64,000 bases of DNA from NCBI RefSeq assembly GCF_900607225.1, contig NZ_LR027842.1, positions 1,268,865-1,332,864 of the forward strand. Direction: 5' to 3'. The translations under genes and the position numbers were made by a program. Source of the stretch: [Pseudopropionibacterium] massiliense. Lineage in GTDB: Bacteria > Actinomycetota > Actinomycetes > Propionibacteriales > Propionibacteriaceae. The notes under the pieces are model-generated. The model was given only the letters and a program-made list of their open reading frames with translations, ran no database searches and was not told the DNA's origin. The stretch's first letter is position 1, and each line of letters begins with the position of its first letter. Shown here piece after piece: positions 48,201 through 55,006 of the stretch.

Positions 48201-48615
48201 CCGCCGTGCCGCCCTCGGCGATGTGGAAGACCCCCTTGGTGGTGCGGCGATCGTTGAGGGGATTGTGCAGCACCCCGTTGACCAGGCGGTAACTGCTCAG
48301 GTATTTCGAGGAGAACTGGTCGGCCTCGACGGGTAGCGACAACGTCCTGGCCAAACCGGCCTGATCCAGCACGAAGGTCTGCCGTGGAAGTTTCGGGGAT
48401 GTGCCGGTTCCCTCCAGGTAGGAGTCCAGGAAGGCCTGGACGCGGCCATCGACCGCGGGAAGTTTGTGTGAGAGCCGCCGGTCCAGTTCGCGCTGCCGCG
48501 CCAGTATCGGACGAACCAGTTCGGATCCCTCGGTGTGGTCGACGGCCGCCGGGACCTTCAGGCCCAGCAGGTTCAATCTCAGGTTGATGGCGGCGATTGC
48601 TGCGGTGTCTACCAT
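45238..48615 (-). CDS. Pyrophosphate-dependent phosphoenolpyruvate carboxykinase (carboxytransphosphorylase)
   Basis: A 1125-residue protein far longer than ATP- or GTP-PEPCK but matching the length of the PPi type known from Propionibacterium and Entamoeba. It would interconvert oxaloacetate plus pyrophosphate with PEP, phosphate and CO2, an anaplerotic step tied to propionate fermentation. Supporting features are the conserved region YCKKEVKAQISYSANLLGL and EEEHAGGAICFPRYNLG, and a phosphate loop-like SGGGKSEISKA (about residue 467) at the place of the kinase loop, then DFDEDM. Identification is from recall of the family, not a search. It has no close operon partner. Confidence 0.82.
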   Translation of the reverse strand: MVDTAAIAAINLRLNLLGLKVPAAVDHTEGSELVRPILARQRELDRRLSHKLPAVDGRVQAFLDSYLEGTGTSPKLPRQTFVLDQAGLARTLSLPVEADQFSSKYLSSYRLVNGVLHNPLNDRRTTKGVFHIAEGGTAVQDDKLAVPREVYGRLLEHALNPPAELMTLPYCAGDEAPARAWVSLLLRPVVVPHVPGFARERSLEVRFFAPGTLVANLDFVEGIFGNGGDPYLPDNDASLKPRGWTGHTGAVILAPHLTQLTKRELGLPHHADATERQRRDGMCWQDPDELYNGGSAFKVCARDERGVIVTVIADNYFGYCKKEVKAQISYSANLLGLVEEEHAGGAICFPRYNLGQQFTDNYADPSYRLADIVARDPQRFIPQPEGHAIDLENDHIVLVPERSTYSLRDQTVTWEVDGHAGQIPLHADKTYVGPDGYLVRLHHLEADGDQWTLVGTAPRATHCHKPATVSGGGKSEISKAITDAVISGDAYVRDFDEDMAAVARILDHDFSQRFADPARNGHDARPVLSDRRSVGSVIKLLTPSRDYNDEYNAWLEAIPNHVKELVFVVKRFYRPEWGEDWSSHFTVGIINGRKGSSLRLDGEKIRVNMLRVGFAPDGSWRLFGLRHDFQPAAKVQTEDDITASIVVPPRPSGSALSRKFVTNCERLLFQRPDDAIHRGYDKQAEWDISRPGTFLSNFEPLSRRDAQALVDNAIEFSQFTAPMQELIRSFAASTSPSPAWFVSSAHPRLVKGTPSKNPRYLQHRPDITNPERSAEAELAARLHRKLPMSQELRLPVDVVAAGRRNNAAEPGIPPLCAYSPLHYMELPELFMEFISSMTGKSPSTTGAGSEGAMTKGPFNALPSVIDLNAAFLSFALTGYDGWLSSAGVVGPHVRVDHDISLLVPEVFSRMSDSERSAASLIEEGCLERIQDYEVDGELILASRLGYRMTEKFASKYFGRIFLHPHVVFTPEMLRPELQDPEVFAESVRTISTTHARVAQTYFDDGTVALAVPPVRALLEIMATGRTSDRLTLDDAPFRELFSRDSVLTSGWYAERVSALREVELARLERSLGSIDAFTANELHTATAERLGLAARRASVESRIEELNQVPDLLWGTIGRQVTWRL

Positions 48616-48668
48616 GGCTCAACTATCTTCCATGGCCGCCGACCTGTCGAGGGTGGGTGGGTGTGTTC

Positions 48669-49760
48669 TCAGCTGATGATCTCGTAGCTGACTTTTGCGA
48701 CCCCCTGCCGAGTGTCTGCTATGGCCTTGAAAGCGCCCGTGGTCAGGTCGAGGCAACGACCGGCGACGTAGGGGCCCCGATCGTTCACCGTCACATCGAC
48801 GCTCCTGCCGTTCGCAGGATTGGTCACCCGCAGTCTGGTGCCGAGGGGCAGTGTCTTGTGGGCCGTCCTCATCGCCCACTGGTCGAAGGGTTCACCGGAG
48901 GCCGTGGCGGAGTCGTCGCTGTAGAACGAGGCCAGGCAGGTCTCCCCACCGGATGCACCAGACGACCTGGCAGGGGCGTCGGTGGTCAGGTGGCGGGCGG
49001 TCACCCAGCGCACCGCGCCCTTCCACACGACCTGGGCGCGACCGCCGGAGACCGTACCGGTGACCTTGAACTCGGTGCCCTTCGGCGCCACCTCCACGAA
49101 CCGGTCGCCGCGCGCCCCGGTCCACAGGTTGAGTTCGGCGCTTCCCCAGCGGGAACCGATTGTCTCGGGAACGCTGGCGGCCGACACGGATGCCGAATCG
49201 GGGGCGGGTGTGGAGCCCTCAGGAGCGGAGGATCCCAGGTATCGGGTCGCCACCCAGGCCGTGTCACCGTCCAGGCCGATCTGGCTCCACCGCCCGGAGA
49301 CCAGGCCGGTCAGGGAAATCCGGGTTCCCTTGTCGAGGACCGTCCGGACACCGGCACTGAGGGAGGGGGAGTTGCGTGCATTGAGCCTCACCCGTGTCCA
49401 GGCGGAACCCTTCTCGCCGTTGGAGGAACCCGACTCCCGATTTTCCCCACCGGTGACGTAGGCCGATGCCACCCAGGCGTTCCGGCCTTTCCAGGCGACG
49501 GGAACCCAACCGTTCGAGGCCGCCCCTCGGATTGACAGCGATTCACCGGGATAGAGCACGCCGAGACGGGAATGACCGGTCCCGGGGCCGGAGCGGATAT
49601 TCACGGCCACCCGCGCAGTGACGCTCCCATTGGCGGCCTCGGCCCTGCCGTCCGGGAAGATGGCGGGCACGACGACCGTCAACTGGGCGGTCAGCACCAA
49701 CCCGATGGCCGAGTCACGCAACAGCCTCAGCACGTGTCCCTTTCCTGGGGAGCCGATCAT
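48669..49760 (-). CDS. Secreted wall protein with three SH3b domains and an RlpA-like domain
   Basis: 363 residues. A signal/hydrophobic segment (about residues 17-35, ending GRAEAANG) precedes three bacterial SH3 domains (about 45-105, 120-180 and 205-260), each with conserved LNxRxxPS- or NIRSGPG-type motifs. A C-terminal double-psi beta-barrel of the RlpA type follows, with CLASFYSDDS, GTRLRVTNPANGRSVDVTVNDRGP-like motifs and the Asp of NDRGP. RlpA proteins cleave or bind denuded peptidoglycan; SH3b domains bind the wall. A role in wall turnover or division is likely. AAAGGA lies 9 bases before the ATG. Confidence 0.88.
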   Translation of the reverse strand: MIGSPGKGHVLRLLRDSAIGLVLTAQLTVVVPAIFPDGRAEAANGSVTARVAVNIRSGPGTGHSRLGVLYPGESLSIRGAASNGWVPVAWKGRNAWVASAYVTGGENRESGSSNGEKGSAWTRVRLNARNSPSLSAGVRTVLDKGTRISLTGLVSGRWSQIGLDGDTAWVATRYLGSSAPEGSTPAPDSASVSAASVPETIGSRWGSAELNLWTGARGDRFVEVAPKGTEFKVTGTVSGGRAQVVWKGAVRWVTARHLTTDAPARSSGASGGETCLASFYSDDSATASGEPFDQWAMRTAHKTLPLGTRLRVTNPANGRSVDVTVNDRGPYVAGRCLDLTTGAFKAIADTRQGVAKVSYEIIS

Positions 49761-50106
49761 CGTTGGTCCTTTCTCGTGAACGCGAACCGGGTTGTTCCGG
49801 CACGCTAGGAAACATGAGTCCGAAGCTCAAGCAGAAACGCGGACATTTCGTGGTGTGAATATGTAAATCCCCTAGTCAGACGCAGTTTGAGTGGATCCGT
49901 TAATCTCGTGGAAACCCTCGAGCGATGATCGAGGTTGAGGGTTTCCCCAAGGCGTTGGTGGTGACGTCGGTGGGAAACGTCGGAAATGGTGTGGAAAATG
50001 CTCGCGAAAATTGCGGAAGAGGTCTCGGCGACGACGAGGCGCGTGTGTTCGCCGGACCGGGTCGGGCGAGGGTGTCTCACCATTCAGGACGCGCGGAGTG
50101 CCTTGC
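49761..50106. other. Divergent upstream region of the RlpA-like gene and the ilv operon
   Basis: No gene supported. It contains a strong inverted repeat at 49910-49946 and an AT-richer stretch at 49840-49905 that may hold the RlpA promoter. The ilv promoter begins at 50107. Confidence 0.45.
49910..49946. repeat. Perfect 10-bp inverted repeat (GGAAACCCTC / GAGGGTTTCC)
   Basis: Arms at 49910-49919 and 49937-49946 enclose 17 bases, and a nested CTCGA/TCGAG pair (49917-49921 and 49929-49933) offers an alternative inner stem. It sits about 150 bp upstream of the RlpA-like start and about 160 bp before the ilv promoter. It may be an operator or a small structured RNA; there is no U-tract. Confidence 0.45.
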
Positions 50107-50135
50107 TTGACAGCACCCGGGCCTCCCGCAATCCT
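50107..50135 (+). promoter_or_regulatory. Promoter of the ilvBNC operon
   Basis: A perfect -35 (TTGACA, 50107-50112), a 17-bp spacer and a -10-like AATCCT (50130-50135). Transcription would begin about 50142-50143, exactly at the ATG of the leader peptide, so the leader message is probably leaderless. Confidence 0.6.
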
Positions 50136-50142
50136 TGGGCAC

Positions 50143-50172
50143 ATGACCAACAGTCAGCTCGTAATCGTCTGA
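50143..50172 (+). CDS. ilv operon leader peptide (attenuation)
   Basis: A nine-codon frame reading MTNSQLVIV and then TGA. Its last four codons are Leu-Val-Ile-Val, the three amino acids made by the downstream pathway, as in the leader peptides of other ilv operons. Ribosome stalling at these codons under branched-chain amino acid or charged-tRNA shortage would reach into the hairpin that starts at 50175. There is no Shine-Dalgarno sequence, and the -10 lies seven bases upstream, so translation is likely leaderless. Too short for standard gene callers. Confidence 0.8.
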   Translation: MTNSQLVIV

Positions 50173-50174
50173 CA

Positions 50175-50199
50175 GCGTTTCGATCCAACATCGAGACGC
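50175..50199 (+). promoter_or_regulatory. First attenuator hairpin of the ilv leader
   Basis: GCGTTTCGAT (50175-50184) pairs along its full length, with one G-T pair, with ATCGAGACGC (50190-50199) around the loop CCAAC. It begins three bases after the leader peptide stop, where a stalled ribosome would prevent it forming. Its 3' arm can alternatively pair (CGAG) with the first arm of the terminator (CTCG), giving an antiterminator. Confidence 0.65.
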
Positions 50200-50200
50200 C

Positions 50201-50233
50201 CCCTCGCGTGCCAGATGGCGCCGAGGGTTTTTT
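50201..50233 (+). terminator. Rho-independent attenuator terminator of ilvBNC
   Basis: CCCTCG (50201-50206) pairs with CGAGGG (50222-50227), with an inner GCCA/TGGC stem, followed directly by TTTTTT (50228-50233). It lies 41 bp before the ilvB ATG and completes a classical transcription-attenuation leader. Confidence 0.85.
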
Positions 50234-50274
50234 GTTGAACGAAGCAGTTCCGGGCTGAGACCGAAGGGAGAGCG

Positions 50275-52011
50275 ATGTCCAGGACAGACGGCCAGTTGCT
50301 GACGGGCGCGCAGGCGCTCGTCGAGTCCCTCGAACGCGCTGGGGTCGAGGTGGCCTTCGGTATTCCCGGCGGGGCGATTCTCCCTGCCTACGACCCGCTG
50401 TTCGACTCGAGGATCCGTCACATCCTGGTGCGTCACGAGCAGGGCGGAGGGCATGCGGCCGAGGGGTACGCGATCGCGAGCGGCGGGGTCGGGGTCTGCA
50501 TCGCCACGTCCGGACCCGGGGCGACGAACCTGGTGACCGCGATCGGCAACGCCTACATGGACTCCACCCCGCTCGTCGCGATCACCGGGCAGGTGAACGC
50601 GACAGCCATCGGCACCGACGCCTTCCAGGAGGCCGACATCCGCGGGATCGTGATGCCGATCACGAAACACAGCTTCCTCATCAAACGCACCGAGGACATC
50701 CCCTTGGCGGTCAAGGAGGCCTTCCACATCGCGGCGACCGGAAGACCCGGCCCCGTGCTCGTCGACATCGCGAAGGACGCGCTGGCAGCGAAGGCCCCGT
50801 TCCACTGGCCCGAGGAACTGGACCTGCCCGGTTACAAACCCACCGTCAAACCGCACGTTCGCCAGATCCGGGCGGCTGCGAAACTGATCTCGCAGTCGAG
50901 GAGACCCGTCCTCTACGTCGGCGGGGGCATCGTCAGGGCCGAGGCGTTCGAGGAGCTCGCCGCCCTTGTGGACAAGGCCCGGATACCCGTGGTCACCACC
51001 CTGATGGCCCGGGGTGTGCTCCCCGACTCCCATCCGCTGCACATGGGGATGCCCGGTATGCACGGGACCGTGGCTGCGGTGGGTGCGCTTCAGCGTGCAG
51101 ATCTGATCATCGCAATCGGCACCCGTTTCGATGACCGGGTCACGGGCAGGCTGGATTCCTTCGCACCCAACGCCAAGGTGATCCACGCCGACATCGACCC
51201 GGCCGAGATCGGCAAGAACCGGGCGGTCGACGTGCCGATCGTGGGCGACTGCCGCCAGACCCTGACGCTGCTCGTCAAGGAGATTGACCGCGCCCCCGAC
51301 ACCGAGGAGTGGGTGCAGGTCCTCGGCAGGATGAAGGAACGCTACCGACCCCGCTGGGAGGAGGCGCCCGACGGGAAGCTCTCACCACAGGAGGTCATCC
51401 AGCGCATCGGACAACTCAGCCCCGCCGATGCAATCTACGTCACAGGGGTTGGGCAGCACCAGATGTGGGCCGCACACTTCCTGCCCCACGAGCGACCCAT
51501 GAAGTGGCTCACCTCCGGCGGCGCCGGCACCATGGGATTCTGCGTCCCCGCGGCGATGGGCGCCAAGGTGGCCCAACCGGACAAAGTGGTGTGGGGCATC
51601 GACGGCGACGGCTGCTTCCAGATGACCAATCAGGAATTGGTCACGTGCGCCCTCAACCGGATCCCGATCAAGATCGCGATCATCAACAACCATGCACTGG
51701 GCATGGTCCGGCAGTGGCAGTCGCTGTTCTACGACTCCCGCTACTCCAACACCGACCTCCACACCGAACACCTCCCGAACTTTCCGATGCTGGCCGAGGC
51801 GATGGGATGCGTCGGCCTGCGCGCGACCAATGAGACCGAGATGGATGAATGCATCGCGAGGGCATTGGAGATCAACGACCGTCCCGTCGTGGTGGAGTTC
51901 GTCGTTCACAAGGACGCGATGGTGTGGCCCATGGTTGCCGCGGGGGTCAGCAACGATGAAATCCAGGTGGCCCGTAACATGGCCCCAGTGTGGGAAGAGG
52001 AAGAACTGTGA
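50275..52011 (+). CDS. ilvB: Acetolactate synthase large (catalytic) subunit
   Basis: The thiamine-diphosphate enzyme that condenses two pyruvates, or pyruvate with 2-oxobutyrate, in valine/leucine and isoleucine synthesis. The 578-residue protein has the N-terminal cofactor domain with [13 protein letters not shown] and the catalytic Glu in [15 protein letters not shown], a central FAD-type domain, and the C-terminal TPP/Mg motif [20 protein letters not shown] precedes the ATG. The stop overlaps the ilvN start. Expression is probably attenuated by the leader upstream. Confidence 0.98.
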   Translation: MSRTDGQLLTGAQALVESLERAGVEVAFGIPGGAILPAYDPLFDSRIRHILVRHEQGGGHAAEGYAIASGGVGVCIATSGPGATNLVTAIGNAYMDSTPLVAITGQVNATAIGTDAFQEADIRGIVMPITKHSFLIKRTEDIPLAVKEAFHIAATGRPGPVLVDIAKDALAAKAPFHWPEELDLPGYKPTVKPHVRQIRAAAKLISQSRRPVLYVGGGIVRAEAFEELAALVDKARIPVVTTLMARGVLPDSHPLHMGMPGMHGTVAAVGALQRADLIIAIGTRFDDRVTGRLDSFAPNAKVIHADIDPAEIGKNRAVDVPIVGDCRQTLTLLVKEIDRAPDTEEWVQVLGRMKERYRPRWEEAPDGKLSPQEVIQRIGQLSPADAIYVTGVGQHQMWAAHFLPHERPMKWLTSGGAGTMGFCVPAAMGAKVAQPDKVVWGIDGDGCFQMTNQELVTCALNRIPIKIAIINNHALGMVRQWQSLFYDSRYSNTDLHTEHLPNFPMLAEAMGCVGLRATNETEMDECIARALEINDRPVVVEFVVHKDAMVWPMVAAGVSNDEIQVARNMAPVWEEEEL

Positions 52012-52514
52012 ACACGCACACCCTCGGGGTTCTGGTCTCCAACAAACCGGGCGTCCTGGCCCGGATCGCCGCCCTCTTCTCCCGTCGGGGTTTCAACATC
52101 GACTCGCTCGCCGTCGGTCCCACCGAGCGTCCGGAGATCTCCCGGATGACGGTGGTGGCCTCCGTCGAGGACGAGGCCGTTCTGGAACAGATCGTCAAAC
52201 AACTGAACAAGCTGATCGAGGTTCGCAAGGTGCTGGAGCTCGGGCCCAACACCGTGCGCCGTGAGATGGTGCTGGTCAAGGTCCGCGCAGATGTGCACTC
52301 GCGCAGCCAGATCATCGACGTGGTGAGTCTGTTCCGGGGGAAGGCCGTGGACGTCAGTCCCGAGTCCGTCACCATCGAGGCCACCGGCAGCCCCGAGAAG
52401 CTCGCCGCTCTGCTGGAGATGCTGTCCCCGCACGGTGTCCAGGAGCTGGTGCAGTCGGGTCAGGTGGCCCTGGGGCGGGGGGTCAGAACCCTCGCCGATC
52501 ACAAGTCCAAGTAA
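52008..52514 (+). CDS. ilvN: Acetolactate synthase small (regulatory) subunit
   Basis: 168 residues. The N-terminal ACT domain ([20 protein letters not shown] and [13 protein letters not shown]) binds valine for feedback control, and a C-terminal ALS small-subunit domain follows. It starts at a GTG overlapping the ilvB stop (GTGA), with AGAGGAAG upstream, consistent with coupled production of the two subunits. Twenty-seven bases separate it from ilvC. Confidence 0.97.
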   Translation: MNTHTLGVLVSNKPGVLARIAALFSRRGFNIDSLAVGPTERPEISRMTVVASVEDEAVLEQIVKQLNKLIEVRKVLELGPNTVRREMVLVKVRADVHSRSQIIDVVSLFRGKAVDVSPESVTIEATGSPEKLAALLEMLSPHGVQELVQSGQVALGRGVRTLADHKSK

Positions 52515-52541
52515 TTCACCAGAAGAAGTGAGGAAACAGAA

Positions 52542-53573
52542 ATGGCTGAGATGTTCTACGACTCGGATGCCGACCTGTCCGTCATCCAGAACCGCAGCGT
52601 CGCCGTCATCGGTTATGGCTCCCAGGGACACGCCCATGCGTTGAGCCTGCGTGATTCCGGGGTCGATGTCCGGGTCGGGCTGCGGCCGGGGTCGAAGTCC
52701 GTCGCGAAGGCCGAGGCGGAGGGACTGCGCGTGGTCTCCGTGGCGGAGGCCGTCGAGGAGGCGGATCTCGTCATGGTCCTCGCCCCGGACCAAGTGCAGC
52801 GCAAGCTCTACGCCGAGGAGATCGCCCCCCACTTGGTGCCCGGCGACGCCCTGTTCTTCGCCCATGGTTTCAACATCCGGTTCGGCTACATCAAGGCCCC
52901 GGAAGGTGTCGACGTCTGCATGGTCGCACCCAAGGGTCCGGGGCACCTGGTGCGCCGCGAGTACTCCGAGGGCAGGGGGGTGCCCGCCATCATCGCCGTC
53001 GAAGTGGACGCCACCGGGAGCGCCTGGCCGCTGGCGCTTTCCTATGCCAAGGCCATCGGTGCGCTGCGCGCCGGCGGTATCAAAACGACGTTCACGGAGG
53101 AGACCGAAACCGACCTGTTCGGCGAACAGGCGGTTCTCTGCGGCGGCGTCTCCGCTCTCATCCAGTCGGGTTTCGAGACCTTGGTCGAGGCCGGTTACCA
53201 GCCCGAGGTGGCCTACTTCGAGTGCCTGCATGAGATGAAGCTGATCGTCGACCTGATGTACGAGGGGGGCATCGCCAAGCAGCGGTGGAGCATCTCCGAC
53301 ACCGCAGAGTTCGGTGACTACGTCTCCGGGCCGCGCATCATCGATGCGCATGTCAAGGAGAACATGAAGGCCGTGCTGGATGACATCCGTTCCGGGGCCT
53401 TCGCGAAGCGTTTCATCGAGGACCAGGACGCAGGGGCCCCCAAGTTCAAGGAACTGCGCGCCAAGGGTGAGGCCCACCCGATCGAGGCCACCGGCCGTGA
53501 GCTGCGCAAGCTCATGAGCTGGGTCAAGGATCACGGTACCGATGACTACGTGGAGGGTACGGCCGCTCGTTGA
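52542..53573 (+). CDS. ilvC: Ketol-acid reductoisomerase (class I)
   Basis: IlvC isomerises and reduces acetolactate with NADPH in branched-chain amino acid synthesis. The 343 residues match class I. The dinucleotide site reads [19 protein letters not shown], and the magnesium/active-site motifs [26 protein letters not shown] and [20 protein letters not shown] are intact. It is the third gene of the ilvBNC operon, with GTGAGGAAA before the ATG. Confidence 0.98.
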   Translation: MAEMFYDSDADLSVIQNRSVAVIGYGSQGHAHALSLRDSGVDVRVGLRPGSKSVAKAEAEGLRVVSVAEAVEEADLVMVLAPDQVQRKLYAEEIAPHLVPGDALFFAHGFNIRFGYIKAPEGVDVCMVAPKGPGHLVRREYSEGRGVPAIIAVEVDATGSAWPLALSYAKAIGALRAGGIKTTFTEETETDLFGEQAVLCGGVSALIQSGFETLVEAGYQPEVAYFECLHEMKLIVDLMYEGGIAKQRWSISDTAEFGDYVSGPRIIDAHVKENMKAVLDDIRSGAFAKRFIEDQDAGAPKFKELRAKGEAHPIEATGRELRKLMSWVKDHGTDDYVEGTAAR

Positions 53574-53617
53574 CCCCAACACGGACAACGGGTGCCCCGA
53601 ATCGGAGGAAAATTGAA

Positions 53618-54946
53618 ATGCTGACCAGGACAGAACGCCTGGAACGACTACCCATGACGCGCGAACACGGCAGATTATTGGGCGCATCGGGGGTCGGGTG
53701 GGCCTTGGACGCGATGGACGTGGGCCTGATCTCCTTCGTCATCGTCGCTCTTGGGCAGCAGTGGGGGTTGGACGACGCCACCAAGTCGTGGGTCGTTTCG
53801 ATTGGATTCGTCGGCATGGCCCTGGGTGCCACATTCGGGGGATTGCTGGCCGACAAGATCGGGCGTCGTTCCGTGTTCGCGCTCACGCTCCTGGTCTACG
53901 GGCTGGCGACCGGGGCCACGGCCGTCGTGTCCTCGGTGGCCGCCCTGCTGCTGTTGCGTTTCGTGGTGGGGCTGGGGCTTGGAGCTGAACTCCCTGTTGC
54001 CTCCACCTTGATCTCGGAATTCGCCCCCCGTCGGATCCGGGGCCGCGTGGTGATCTGGCTGGAGGCATTCTGGGCCGTGGGCTGGATCCTGTCGGCGATC
54101 ATCGGGTATTTCGTGGTGGCCGGCTCTGAACAGGGATGGCGTTGGGCGCTGGCACTGGGTGCCGTGCCTGCCCTGTGGGCGCTGCTGATCCGGCTCGGCA
54201 CCCCCGAATCCGTGCGATACCTGGAGACCGCAGGACGCTATGAGCAGGCCGAGGCGACGGTCGGGCGTTTCGAGAGGTCGGCGAAAACCTCCTACGACGG
54301 CCCTACGATCGACACCGCCGAGCAGGCCGCGAAACACCGGGGAGAGACGATCGAGACGACCGGGCTCACTCTGTTCTCCAAGCAGCTGAGGCGCCGCACC
54401 CTGGCGTTCTGGTTGGTGTGGTTCTGCATCAACCTGTCCTACTACGGGGCCTTCATCTGGATTCCATCGCTGCTGGTGAAGCAGGGTTTCACCCTGGTCA
54501 AGTCCTTCGAGTTCACCCTGATCATCACCTTGGCCCAACTTCCCGGATATGCCGTGGCGGCCTGGTTGATCGAGGTCATCGGCCGCCGCCTGACCCTGGC
54601 GCTGTTCCTCGCCGGATCGGCCCTTTCCGCGCTGGGTTTCGCGGTCGCGGGAATGGAGGGCATGATCATCGCAGCCGGATGTGCCCTGTCGTTTTTCAAC
54701 CTGGGTGCGTGGGGTGCGCTGTACGCCATCGGCCCCGAACTGTATCCGACGTCGCTGCGTGGCACCGGTACCGGGGCGGCGGCCGGGGTGGGTAGGCTCG
54801 CGTCGATAATCGCGCCCCTGCTCGTTCCGGTGCTGATGGGCGGCGGAGGCATCGTGACCACCTTCGCGGTCTTCGCGGTTTCCTTCGCGCTGGCCGCGGG
54901 TGCCGCTTTCCTGCTTCCCGAGAAACGCGACGCCGGGATCGATTGA
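53618..54946 (+). CDS. Major facilitator superfamily transporter (NiaP/SV2-like)
   Basis: About 442 residues with twelve predicted membrane helices. The MFS signature lies in the second loop (GGLLADKIGRRS), and the protein has a typical gap between helices 6 and 7. The layout, the N-terminal GWALDAMDVGLISFV and the LGLGAELPVASTLISEFAP motif resemble the metabolite:H+ symporter and NiaP/SV2-like groups (nicotinate, aromatic acids). Substrate is not predictable. GGAGG lies before the ATG at 53618. It follows ilvC by 44 bp and may be read from the same promoter. Confidence 0.88.
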   Translation: MLTRTERLERLPMTREHGRLLGASGVGWALDAMDVGLISFVIVALGQQWGLDDATKSWVVSIGFVGMALGATFGGLLADKIGRRSVFALTLLVYGLATGATAVVSSVAALLLLRFVVGLGLGAELPVASTLISEFAPRRIRGRVVIWLEAFWAVGWILSAIIGYFVVAGSEQGWRWALALGAVPALWALLIRLGTPESVRYLETAGRYEQAEATVGRFERSAKTSYDGPTIDTAEQAAKHRGETIETTGLTLFSKQLRRRTLAFWLVWFCINLSYYGAFIWIPSLLVKQGFTLVKSFEFTLIITLAQLPGYAVAAWLIEVIGRRLTLALFLAGSALSALGFAVAGMEGMIIAAGCALSFFNLGAWGALYAIGPELYPTSLRGTGTGAAAGVGRLASIIAPLLVPVLMGGGGIVTTFAVFAVSFALAAGAAFLLPEKRDAGID

Positions 54947-55006
54947 CATGGGCCGGGCCGGGGAGCAGCGCATCGATGGGCGGGTAGAGAGCGTTCCGGA
55001 ACCTTG

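Noticed and set aside
49761-49960. ydaO (cyclic di-AMP) riboswitch before the RlpA-like gene
   Set aside because: Wall hydrolases in actinobacteria often carry it, but the conserved core sequences are not visible on the minus strand here.
50143-50274. T-box riboswitch upstream of ilvB
   Set aside because: No T-box sequence or specifier-loop layout; the leader peptide and two hairpins explain the terminator better.
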